From Pedobacter steynii (GTDB lineage: Bacteria; Bacteroidota; Bacteroidia; Sphingobacteriales; Sphingobacteriaceae), in NCBI RefSeq assembly GCF_001721645.1, contig NZ_CP017141.1:1364001-1428000 (forward strand): DNA of 64,000 nt. The letters run 5' to 3'. Both the position numbers and the translations under genes were made by a program. Every line of letters begins with the position of its first letter. Positions within the stretch are counted from its first letter, which is position 1. Below the pieces are notes generated by a model. The model saw nothing but the letters and a program-made list of their open reading frames with translations, was not told where the DNA came from and searched no databases. Below are positions 51,735 to 59,728 of the stretch, piece after piece.

Positions 51735-51775
51735 CTGAGTAGCAACTCAGCCCATTTCCTTAGAGGATTGCCTCT
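51735..51775 (+). promoter_or_regulatory. Stem-loops 2 and 3 of the arginine leader
   Basis: CTGAGT (51735-51740) pairs with ACTCAG (51745-51750) around AGCA. AGAGG (51762-51766) pairs with CCTCT (51771-51775) around ATTG, followed by TTAAAAAAC. No T-run follows, so neither is a simple terminator on the plus strand. They lie between the small open frame and the GNAT start. Confidence 0.5.
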
Positions 51776-51820
51776 TAAAAAACAATTAATCAGAACATTT
51801 ATTTTTTCGTTAACCTATTA

Positions 51821-52525
51821 ATGAATATAAACGATTTTATAGTGCAGGTTGCACTTCCTGAACATCGTGTCTTTGCAGAAGAAATTTGTGAAGAAATGGC
51901 CGAATCGGCCAAAGCACGTGGTACAGGTATCGCTAAACGCTCTCCGGAGTACGTTGCAGGTAAAATTTCAGATGGGAAGTCAGTTATCGCTTTCCATAAA
52001 GATGGAACCTGGGCAGGTTTCTGTTATATCGAAACCTGGAGTCATGGACAATTTGTGGCCAACTCCGGCCTTATCGTTAGTCCACGTTTCCGAAAGGCGG
52101 GACTCGCACATGCCATCAAAGAAAAAATCTTCGAGCTTTCCAGACAAAAGTATCCAAAGGCAAAAATCTTTGGCCTGACTACCGGTCTGGCAGTAATGAA
52201 GATCAATTCTGATCTTGGCTATGAGCCGGTTACCTATTCAGAACTGACTCAGGATGAAGATTTCTGGAAAGGCTGTCAGAGTTGTGTGAACTTTGAAATC
52301 CTGACAATGAAAGAGCGGAAAAATTGCATGTGTACAGCAATGTTGTATGATCCTGCAACACAGAAGCACGATGTCGCCAAGAAGTTTGCAGAAGAACTGG
52401 AGAAAAAACCAAAATTGTACGAGCGTTTTATGCGCATCAAACAAAGATTGGTGTTAAAGCCTAAACCTTCGGGTAAGGGAGGATTAAAACCCCTGTTATT
52501 ATTGTTTACATTTTTATTTAAATAG
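51821..52525 (+). CDS. GNAT family acyltransferase, candidate N-acylglutamate synthase
   Basis: This is a 234-residue protein with a GNAT domain at about residues 5-140. Motif A reads IVSPRFRKAGLAHAIKEKI (acyl-CoA pyrophosphate loop R-x-x-G-x-A). Beyond it are four cysteines, Cys152, Cys155, Cys169 and Cys171 (CxxC then CxC), a possible metal knuckle, and a hydrophobic C-terminal tail. It is 13 bases before argG and first in the arginine operon, where no argA, argJ or other first-step enzyme is seen, so it probably acylates glutamate (acetyl or succinyl). I recall a GNAT protein in the same position being tied to this step in Bacteroides; not verifiable here. Confidence 0.75.
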   Translation: MNINDFIVQVALPEHRVFAEEICEEMAESAKARGTGIAKRSPEYVAGKISDGKSVIAFHKDGTWAGFCYIETWSHGQFVANSGLIVSPRFRKAGLAHAIKEKIFELSRQKYPKAKIFGLTTGLAVMKINSDLGYEPVTYSELTQDEDFWKGCQSCVNFEILTMKERKNCMCTAMLYDPATQKHDVAKKFAEELEKKPKLYERFMRIKQRLVLKPKPSGKGGLKPLLLLFTFLFK

Positions 52526-52538
52526 CTGTTATTTTAAG

Positions 52539-53732
52539 ATGAAGAAAAAAGTTGTTTTAGCTTTTAGCGGAGGTTTAGATACTTCGTTTTGTTGTATTTA
52601 TTTGGCACAGGACCGTGGACTGGAAGTGCATTCTGTGATCGTTAATACCGGTGGTTTTTCTGATGAAGAACTTCAGGAGATCGAGAAACGTGCTTATGCC
52701 TTAGGAGTAGCTTCTCATGCGGTAGTTGATGAAACTACCAATTATTATGATGGCTGTATTAAATACCTGGTGTTTGGGAATGTATTGAAAAATGCAACCT
52801 ATCCGCTTTCTGTGAGTGCAGAGCGTGTGAGCCAGGCAACTGCAATTGCAAATTATGTGAAAAAAATCGGCGCAGATTATGTAGCTCATGGTAGCACAGG
52901 TGCCGGAAATGATCAGGTACGTTTCGATATGATTTTTAACATCATTATCCCTAATGTAGAGATCATCACTCCAATCAGAGATTTGAAATTATCCCGCGAA
53001 GCGGAAATAGAATATTTGGCTGCACATGGTGTAGAATATAGTGCTGAAAAAGCAAGATATTCTATCAATAAAGGTTTATGGGGAACTTCAGTAGGAGGAA
53101 AAGAAACTTTAACTTCCAATGAAACTTTACCGGAAGAAGCATGGCCAACCCAGGTTTCAGTACACGAGCCACGTAAACTGGAACTGACCTTTGAAAAAGG
53201 AGAACTGGTGGGGATTGATGGAGAGACATTAGCCCCGGTTGCGGCGATTCAGAAATTACAGGCGATCGCGCAGCCTTATGGCATTGGAAGAGACATCCAT
53301 GTGGGTGATACCATTATCGGGATTAAAGGCCGCGTAGGCTTTGAAGCTGCAGCACCTATGGTCATCATCAAGGCACACCATACCTTGGAAAAACATACCT
53401 TAACCAAATGGCAGCTTTCCTGGAAAGAGCAACTGGCCTCTTTTTATGGCAACTGGCTGCATGAAGGTCAATTTCATGATCCCATCATGCGTAACATTGA
53501 ATCCTTTTTAGCAGATACGCAGAAAACAGTGAGCGGAAAGGTCTTTGTTGAATTGTTACCTTACCGTTTCCAGATCATTGGTATCGAGTCTGCACATGAT
53601 CTGATGAGCAATAAATTTGGTAGCTACGGCGAGATGAACAACGCATGGAGTGGTGAAGATGTAAAAGGCTTCTCTAAAATTTTTGGCAATCAGGTCATGA
53701 TCTGGCACAAAGTGAACAGCAATGAAGGTTAA
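52539..53732 (+). CDS. argG: Argininosuccinate synthase
   Basis: This 397-residue ATP-dependent ligase has the PP-loop AFSGGLDTSFCC at about residues 8-19. The substrate-binding segments include TYPLSVSAERVSQA and VAHGSTGAGNDQVRFD. It joins citrulline and aspartate to make argininosuccinate, the step after deacylation. Its 3' end overlaps argC by 11 bases. Confidence 0.96.
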   Translation: MKKKVVLAFSGGLDTSFCCIYLAQDRGLEVHSVIVNTGGFSDEELQEIEKRAYALGVASHAVVDETTNYYDGCIKYLVFGNVLKNATYPLSVSAERVSQATAIANYVKKIGADYVAHGSTGAGNDQVRFDMIFNIIIPNVEIITPIRDLKLSREAEIEYLAAHGVEYSAEKARYSINKGLWGTSVGGKETLTSNETLPEEAWPTQVSVHEPRKLELTFEKGELVGIDGETLAPVAAIQKLQAIAQPYGIGRDIHVGDTIIGIKGRVGFEAAAPMVIIKAHHTLEKHTLTKWQLSWKEQLASFYGNWLHEGQFHDPIMRNIESFLADTQKTVSGKVFVELLPYRFQIIGIESAHDLMSNKFGSYGEMNNAWSGEDVKGFSKIFGNQVMIWHKVNSNEG

Positions 53733-54693
53733 AGCAGGAATCATTGGCGGTGCCGGCTATACCGGTGGAGAAATGCTTCGATTGCTGGTCAACCACCCTT
53801 CAGTAGAAGTTGCTTTTGTGCATAGCAACAGCAATACGGGAAACCTGATCTCGGACGTCCATACGGATCTTCTGGGAGATACAGACCTTCGCTTCACCGG
53901 AGAATTATCTGACGATATTGATGTCCTGTTTTTATGTGTTGGACATGGCGATGCAAAGAAATTTCTGGCAGCTAATCCTATCGCTGCAGGAATAAAAATC
54001 ATTGACCTGAGTCAGGATTTCAGACTAAAAGCCGCAGCAGGACAAGACTGGGTATACGGTCTTCCGGAGTTGAACCGCGAACGCATTAAAACAGCAAGCT
54101 TTATTGCTAATCCCGGTTGTTTTGCAACCTGTATCCAGTTGGGTTTATTGCCACTGGCGGCAAAAGGTTTACTTAAAAACGAAGTGCACATCAATGCAAC
54201 TACAGGTTCTACAGGTGCAGGCCAGAGTCTGGCCGCAACTTCTCATTTTAGCTGGCGTAATAATAACCTTTCTGTATATAAGGCTTTTGAACATCAGCAC
54301 CTGAATGAGATCGGAGAAACCTTATTGCAACTGGATGCGAATTTTAATGAGGTGCTGAATTTTATCCCGCAACGTGGAGATTTTACCAGAGGGATCCTTG
54401 CAGCTATGTATGTGGAAAGTGACCTGACGGCAGAAGAAGCACAAACCTTATATGAGGACTATTATGCGGAACACCCATTTACTCATGTGAGTAAGAAAAA
54501 TATAGATTTGAAACAGGTGGTGAACACCAATAAAGGACTGGTTCATGTTGAAAAACATGGTAGTAAGCTCTTTATCGTGAGCGTCATTGATAATTTGTTG
54601 AAAGGGGCAAGCGGGCAGGCAGTGCAAAACATGAACTTGATTTTTGGACTGGAAGAGCGGCAAGGCCTGGCGCTTAAGGCAGCCGGGTTTTAA
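53722..54693 (+). CDS. argC: N-acyl-gamma-glutamyl-phosphate reductase
   Basis: The 323-residue NADPH enzyme has the N-terminal motif GIIGGAGYTGGEMLRLL and the catalytic cysteine in NPGCFATCIQLGLLPL (about residues 126-141). It reduces N-acyl-glutamyl phosphate to the semialdehyde. The acyl group may be succinyl or acetyl (see argF'). It overlaps argG; argD follows after 70 bases. Confidence 0.95.
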   Translation: MKVKAGIIGGAGYTGGEMLRLLVNHPSVEVAFVHSNSNTGNLISDVHTDLLGDTDLRFTGELSDDIDVLFLCVGHGDAKKFLAANPIAAGIKIIDLSQDFRLKAAAGQDWVYGLPELNRERIKTASFIANPGCFATCIQLGLLPLAAKGLLKNEVHINATTGSTGAGQSLAATSHFSWRNNNLSVYKAFEHQHLNEIGETLLQLDANFNEVLNFIPQRGDFTRGILAAMYVESDLTAEEAQTLYEDYYAEHPFTHVSKKNIDLKQVVNTNKGLVHVEKHGSKLFIVSVIDNLLKGASGQAVQNMNLIFGLEERQGLALKAAGF

Positions 54694-54763
54694 TCCCCCC
54701 TGCTGTACCGGATTTATCCAGAACCGTTTTTAATCTTTTAATCAACAATTCAATCTCAAAAAA

Positions 54764-55900
54764 ATGAACTTATTCGACGTATATCCGTTAAACAATATAG
54801 AAATCGTTAAAGCCGCAGGTAGTACCGTTTGGGACGCCGATGGTCAGGAATATTTAGACCTCTATGGTGGTCATGCAGTGATCTCTATCGGTCATACGCA
54901 TCCTCATTATGTGAAACGTGTAACCGATCAATTGAATAAAGTAGGATTCTATTCTAATTCTGTGAAGATTCCTTTGCAGGTCGAGCTGGCTGAAAAGCTG
55001 GGTAAAGTATCGGGCAAACCGGATTACCAGTTGTTCCTTTGTAACTCAGGGGCTGAGGCGAATGAAAATGCCTTGAAACTGGCTTCATTCTATAATGGAA
55101 GAAAAAAGGTGATTGCCTTTAAAGGTGCTTTCCATGGCAGAACTTCATTGGCCGTCTCTGCAACGGATAACCCAAAAATTATTGCTCCGGTAAATGAGAC
55201 GGACAACATTATATTCCTCCCTCACAATGATGAAGCTGCATTGGAGCAGGCATTTGCTGCTTTTGGAAATGAAGTGGCAGCAGTAATCATTGAAGGGATC
55301 CAGGGGGTTGGCGGAATCAAAGAAGCATCTGTTTCTTTCCTTCAAAAAATCCGTTCCCTTTGCGATCAGTACAATGCGCTTTACATTGCTGATAGCGTAC
55401 AGTGCGGTTATGGAAGAACGGGGAAATTTTATTCTCATGATGAGGCCGGCGTAGATGCGGATGTTTACACCATGGCTAAAGGAATGGGAAACGGGTTCCC
55501 GGTAGCAGGAATCTCCATCTCTCCTAAATTTAAGCCATGGCACGGTATGTTGGGTACTACCTTCGGTGGAAATCACCTGGCTTGTGCAGCTGCATTGGCG
55601 GTACTGGAAATTATGGATCAGGATCAGCTGATGAAAAATGCAGAAGAGGTGGGTACTTATCTGATCAATGAACTGAAGAAAATCGAAGAGGTAACTGAAG
55701 TGCGTGGACGAGGCTTAATGATCGGAATTGAACTTCCTGAAAGCTTATCAAATGTAAAAAAAGACCTGTTGTTTAAGCACCATATTTTTACCGGAGAAGC
55801 TAAACCGAATGTAATCAGACTTTTGCCGGCTTTAAATTTAAGTAAAGATCAGGCAGATCAATTTTTAAATCAGTTTAAAATTGCGCTAAATCAAAGATGA
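54764..55900 (+). CDS. argD: N-acylornithine aminotransferase
   Basis: This 378-residue class III PLP aminotransferase has CNSGAEANENALKLA and the PLP lysine in YTMAKGMGNGFPVAG (about residue 235). It transfers an amino group from glutamate to N-acyl-glutamate semialdehyde. Specificity (acetyl, succinyl) is not readable from the motifs. Its last four bases overlap the next gene. Confidence 0.94.
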   Translation: MNLFDVYPLNNIEIVKAAGSTVWDADGQEYLDLYGGHAVISIGHTHPHYVKRVTDQLNKVGFYSNSVKIPLQVELAEKLGKVSGKPDYQLFLCNSGAEANENALKLASFYNGRKKVIAFKGAFHGRTSLAVSATDNPKIIAPVNETDNIIFLPHNDEAALEQAFAAFGNEVAAVIIEGIQGVGGIKEASVSFLQKIRSLCDQYNALYIADSVQCGYGRTGKFYSHDEAGVDADVYTMAKGMGNGFPVAGISISPKFKPWHGMLGTTFGGNHLACAAALAVLEIMDQDQLMKNAEEVGTYLINELKKIEEVTEVRGRGLMIGIELPESLSNVKKDLLFKHHIFTGEAKPNVIRLLPALNLSKDQADQFLNQFKIALNQR

Positions 55901-56859
55901 AACAATTCACTTCAGTAAATGATGTTGAAGACATCAGCCAATTGGTAGCCTCCGCATTGGCACTAAAAGAAAGCCCTTATGCACATCAGAATCTGGGCAA
56001 AAATAAAACCCTGGGTCTGGTTTTTCTTAACCCTAGTTTACGCACGCGCCTGAGTACTCAAAAAGCAGCATTGAATTTGGGAATGAATGTGATGGTAATG
56101 AACATGGATAAAGAAGGCTGGGCGTTGGAAACTCAGGATGGTGTGGTCATGAATGGCACTACAGTAGAGCATATCCGTGAAGCTGCAGCGGTAATGGGGC
56201 AGTATTGTGATGTACTGGGCTTACGTTCTTTTCCTAAGCTAATCAGCAGGGATGAGGATTATAATGAAGATTTCTTTAATAAATTTATTCAGTATTGTGG
56301 CGTTCCGGTAGTGAGTCTGGAAAGTGCAACACGTCACCCTTTGCAAAGTCTGGCGGATCTGGTAACGATTAAAGAAACCTGGAAAGGAACAACAAAGCCT
56401 AAGGTAGTATTGGCCTGGGCTCCACATATCAAAGCTTTGCCACAGGCAGTTCCGAACTCCTTTTCCGAATGGATGTGCAGGGCACAGGCTGAAGGAATGC
56501 TGGATTTTACCATTGTACAGCCTAAGGGCTATGAGCTGAACGAAGATTTCACTCCGGGTGCTAAGATCAGCCATAATATAGATGAAGCCTTGAAAGATGC
56601 TGATTATATTTACGTGAAAAACTGGTCCAGCTATAAGGAGTATGGAAAAGTACTAACTTATCCTGAAGGGTGGATGCTAACCAATGAGCGGTTAAAGGTA
56701 ACCAATGATGCAAAAGTAATGCACTGCTTGCCTGTTCGCCGTGACCTGGAGCTTTCCTCAGAAGTGCTGGATGGACCAAATTCACTGGTCATTCAGGAAG
56801 CCGGAAACCGGTTATGGGCCGCACAGGCCGTACTGAAAGATGTACTTGAAAGGTTATAA
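55897..56859 (+). CDS. argF': N-acyl-L-ornithine carbamoyltransferase (SOTCase type)
   Basis: This 320-residue carbamoyltransferase has the carbamoyl-phosphate loop NPSLRTRLSTQKAALNLG (about 45-62) and the C-terminal MHCLPVRRDLEL. It resembles the Bacteroides N-succinylornithine enzyme (e.g. KTL, RTRLSTQKAALNLGMNV, RHPLQS segments). Residue 90, the position I recall distinguishing succinyl (Pro) from acetyl (Glu) specificity, is Val, in the segment GTTVEH. A hydrophobic residue fits succinyl better, but this is inference. Product: N-acyl-citrulline. Confidence 0.9.
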   Translation: MKQFTSVNDVEDISQLVASALALKESPYAHQNLGKNKTLGLVFLNPSLRTRLSTQKAALNLGMNVMVMNMDKEGWALETQDGVVMNGTTVEHIREAAAVMGQYCDVLGLRSFPKLISRDEDYNEDFFNKFIQYCGVPVVSLESATRHPLQSLADLVTIKETWKGTTKPKVVLAWAPHIKALPQAVPNSFSEWMCRAQAEGMLDFTIVQPKGYELNEDFTPGAKISHNIDEALKDADYIYVKNWSSYKEYGKVLTYPEGWMLTNERLKVTNDAKVMHCLPVRRDLELSSEVLDGPNSLVIQEAGNRLWAAQAVLKDVLERL

Positions 56860-56865
56860 ATTATA

Positions 56866-56897
56866 GGGATGCCGGATTAAAGCCAGCATCCTTTTTT
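56866..56897 (+). terminator. Terminator-like hairpin inside the arginine cluster
   Basis: GGATGC (56867-56872) pairs with GCATCC (56886-56891), inner GG/CC pairs extend it past one mismatch, and a T6 run follows. It lies 8 bases after the argF' stop and 52 before argB, and may split the cluster into two transcripts or act as a partial terminator. Confidence 0.75.
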
Positions 56898-56948
56898 GTT
56901 ATGCCTGAATCTTCTAACGGAAGGTCTCAGCAGTTATAAAACGTAAAA

Positions 56949-57737
56949 ATGAAGAAACTAAGTGTAATTAAGATTGGCGGAAATGTAATTGATAATTCTG
57001 AGAAACTGCATCAGTTTTTACTTGACTTTAATGCCCTTCCGGGAGATAAGATTTTAATTCACGGTGGCGGAAAGATTGCGACAGAATTGGGGGTTTCTTT
57101 AGGGATTGAGGCTAAAATGGTAGATGGCCGCCGGATTACAGATATAGAAACCTTAAGGATTGTAACGATGGTATATGCCGGACTAATCAATAAGAACATG
57201 GTGGCTCAGTTACAGGCAAAAGGCTGCAATGCAATTGGGTTAACAGGGGCCGACGGGAACATCATCAGAGCCGTAAAACGTCCGGTAAAAGAGATTGATT
57301 ATGGCTTTGTTGGAGATCTTGATGGAGCTTCGGTTTCATCAGCTACGCTGGATAGCTTGCTTAGGGCAGGGTTAACACCGGTCTTGTGTGCAATTACTCA
57401 TGATGGAGAAAGTCAGCTTTTGAATACCAATGCAGACACCATCGCTTCTGCTGTGGCAGTAGCCATGTCTTCATTGTATGAGACCGTATTGGTGTATTGC
57501 TTTGAAAAAAGAGGCGTGATGCGGGATGTAGAAGACGACAATTCTCTTGTTCCTGAAATCAGGATGCAGGAATTTGAAAGCTTAAAACAGGAAGGGGTAG
57601 TTTCAGGAGGAATGATCCCCAAATTACACAATGCCTTTGAGGCGATAAAAAGCGGTGTTTCTGCTGTATACATCGGTAAAGCAGATGAATTACCGCAAAT
57701 TAATGATCAGGGCTTTGGAACCAGGCTGATCATTTAA
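56949..57737 (+). CDS. argB: N-acylglutamate kinase
   Basis: The 262-residue amino-acid-kinase-family enzyme has the phosphate-binding motifs IKIGGNVIDN (residues 7-16) and LIHGGGKIATELG (about 40-52), and VSGGMIPKLHNAFEAIKSGV near the C-terminus. It phosphorylates N-acylglutamate. It is the first gene after the internal hairpin. Confidence 0.95.
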   Translation: MKKLSVIKIGGNVIDNSEKLHQFLLDFNALPGDKILIHGGGKIATELGVSLGIEAKMVDGRRITDIETLRIVTMVYAGLINKNMVAQLQAKGCNAIGLTGADGNIIRAVKRPVKEIDYGFVGDLDGASVSSATLDSLLRAGLTPVLCAITHDGESQLLNTNADTIASAVAVAMSSLYETVLVYCFEKRGVMRDVEDDNSLVPEIRMQEFESLKQEGVVSGGMIPKLHNAFEAIKSGVSAVYIGKADELPQINDQGFGTRLII

Positions 57738-57784
57738 TTACCTTTGAAAACCACCCGATCAATAACAACCAAACTACATAGAAG

Positions 57785-58603
57785 ATGAAACAGTTTAAAG
57801 GCAGCATTGCCATTTTAGGAAGCGGAAATATTGGCATTTCTTTGGCCAAAGGACTAGTGAAAGCAAATTATGCTTTGCCTAGTCAGATCAGTTTAACCAG
57901 AAGAAATATAACCAATTTAAACCCCTTTGCTGAACAAGGCTTTGGCGTGAGTAATGATAATGCTGCGGTTGTTGCCGCTTCAGATGTCATTGTGCTTGCG
58001 GTGTTGCCACAACAGTTAAATCAGCTTTTGGATCAGATTCGTCCGGTTGTGGATGTCAAAAAACACTTGTTCATTTCCGTTGCCTCCGGCGTCAGCTGTG
58101 CGGACATTAGAAATAAACTGGGAAATGAGACGCAGGTGATCAGGGCTATGCCAAATACTGCGATTGCAATTGGACAGTCTATGACCTGTATTGCGACAGA
58201 TAGTGCTTCTTCTGAATACATGGAAGAGGTGACCAGAATGTTTGAAACCGTGGGCTCAGTGGTAAAGATCAATGAAGACCTGATGACCTCGGCCACAGCT
58301 TTGTGTGCCTGTGGGATTGCGTTCTTCCTGCGTGCAATAAGAGCAGCTTCACAAGGTGGTGTAGAAATTGGCTTTCATGCAGATGAAGCCTTGAAAATGG
58401 CCGTTCAGACGGCAAAAGGGGCGGCAGATCTGCTCTTGCAGATGCAGTCTCATCCTGAACAGGAAATAGATAAAGTAACTTCGCCGAAAGGCTGTACCAT
58501 TGCCGGATTAAATGAGATGGAGCACAATGGATTTAGCTCCTCTCTGATCAAAGGCATCAAGCTATCGGCAACAAAAGCCGGAGCTTTATATACCAAAGAA
58601 TAA
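57785..58603 (+). CDS. proC: Pyrroline-5-carboxylate reductase
   Basis: This 272-residue NADP-dependent reductase has the N-terminal AILGSGNIGISLAKGLV (residues 10-26) and the conserved C-terminal segment VTSPKGCTIAGLNEMEHNG. The usual MPNTPA motif reads MPNTAIAIG. It reduces pyrroline-5-carboxylate to proline. It lies inside the arginine operon, between argB and argE, which couples proline and arginine branches of glutamate metabolism. It ends 4 bases before argE. Confidence 0.93.
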   Translation: MKQFKGSIAILGSGNIGISLAKGLVKANYALPSQISLTRRNITNLNPFAEQGFGVSNDNAAVVAASDVIVLAVLPQQLNQLLDQIRPVVDVKKHLFISVASGVSCADIRNKLGNETQVIRAMPNTAIAIGQSMTCIATDSASSEYMEEVTRMFETVGSVVKINEDLMTSATALCACGIAFFLRAIRAASQGGVEIGFHADEALKMAVQTAKGAADLLLQMQSHPEQEIDKVTSPKGCTIAGLNEMEHNGFSSSLIKGIKLSATKAGALYTKE

Positions 58604-58607
58604 AATT

Positions 58608-59675
58608 ATGATAGAACAACTGCAAAAAGATAGTTTAGAACTGTTGAAACAACTGATTGGGATCTCTTCCTTTAGTAAAGAAGAGGATAAAACGGCTGAT
58701 GTGATCGAACAGTTTTTGCAGCAACGTGATATAAAAACGCAGCGCAAGCTGAATAACATCTGGGCCTACAACAAATATTTTGATCAAAAAAAGCCAACAT
58801 TGCTTTTAAACTCACATCACGATACCGTAAGGCCGAATACCGGTTATACACGCGATCCTTACGCTGCAATTGTTGAAGATGGTAAATTGTATGGACTGGG
58901 GAGTAATGATGCGGGAGGATGTCTGGTTTCGCTTATAGCGACCTTTCTTTATTTCTATGATCAGAAAGATTTAGGTTATAACATTTGCCTGGCGACAACC
59001 GCAGAAGAAGAAATCTCCGGAAATAACGGATTGGAATGTGTGCTGCCCGATCTTGGAGAACTGGAGTTTGCGATTGTAGGAGAGCCTACCTTAATGAACC
59101 TAGCCATTGCAGAACGCGGTTTACTGGTATTGGATTGCGTGTCTACAGGGAAAGCGGGGCATGCTGCTAGGGAAGAAGGAGATAATGCAATTTATAAAGC
59201 ATTGAAAGATATCGAATGGTTCCGTAATTACCGCTTTTCTAAAGTTTCGGAAATGTTTGGACCACTGAAAATGTCGGTGACGATTATCAATGCGGGCTCT
59301 CAGCATAATGTCGTTCCTGCGACCTGTACTTTTACGGTAGATGTTCGTGTAACAGATGCCTACAGCAATGAAGAAGTTTTAAAGATTATCAGAACGAATG
59401 TGGATTGCGAAGTTACTCCGCGCTCCATTCGTTTGAAGCCCTCTTCTATTGATAAAGAACATCCTTTTGTACAATCCGGAATTGCCTTAGGAAGGACTAC
59501 TTATGGTTCCCCAACCACGTCGGATCAGGCTTTGTTGAGTATCCCTTCTGTAAAAATCGGCCCGGGAGATTCTGCCCGTTCTCATATGGCAGACGAATAT
59601 GTGTTTGTCAATGAAATCGAAGAAGGAATCCAGCTTTATATTGACATGTTAAAACCGGTAATTAAGGGGAAATAG
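58608..59675 (+). CDS. argE: N-acyl-ornithine/citrulline deacylase (M20 family)
   Basis: The 355-residue zinc hydrolase of the M20 family has metal-ligand motifs NSHHDTVRP (about residues 66-74), GLGSNDAGGC (about 99-108) and the catalytic Glu in TAEEEISGNNG (about 128-138), with a dimerisation domain between about 170 and 270. Downstream of an argF' enzyme it should remove the acyl group from N-acyl-citrulline to give citrulline. It is four bases after proC. Confidence 0.9.
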   Translation: MIEQLQKDSLELLKQLIGISSFSKEEDKTADVIEQFLQQRDIKTQRKLNNIWAYNKYFDQKKPTLLLNSHHDTVRPNTGYTRDPYAAIVEDGKLYGLGSNDAGGCLVSLIATFLYFYDQKDLGYNICLATTAEEEISGNNGLECVLPDLGELEFAIVGEPTLMNLAIAERGLLVLDCVSTGKAGHAAREEGDNAIYKALKDIEWFRNYRFSKVSEMFGPLKMSVTIINAGSQHNVVPATCTFTVDVRVTDAYSNEEVLKIIRTNVDCEVTPRSIRLKPSSIDKEHPFVQSGIALGRTTYGSPTTSDQALLSIPSVKIGPGDSARSHMADEYVFVNEIEEGIQLYIDMLKPVIKGK

Positions 59676-59691
59676 CAATCTTTGCTTAAAT

Positions 59692-59728
59692 AAAAAAAGG
59701 GCTGATCCTTAGGATCAGCCCTTTTTTT
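59692..59728. terminator. Bidirectional terminator between argE and the S9 peptidase
   Basis: An 18-bp inverted repeat (A7GGGCTGATCCT with its complement) has a single central base, so the hairpin loop opens to a few bases. It sits between convergent stops at 59675 and 59727 and has T-runs on both strands. Confidence 0.92.
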
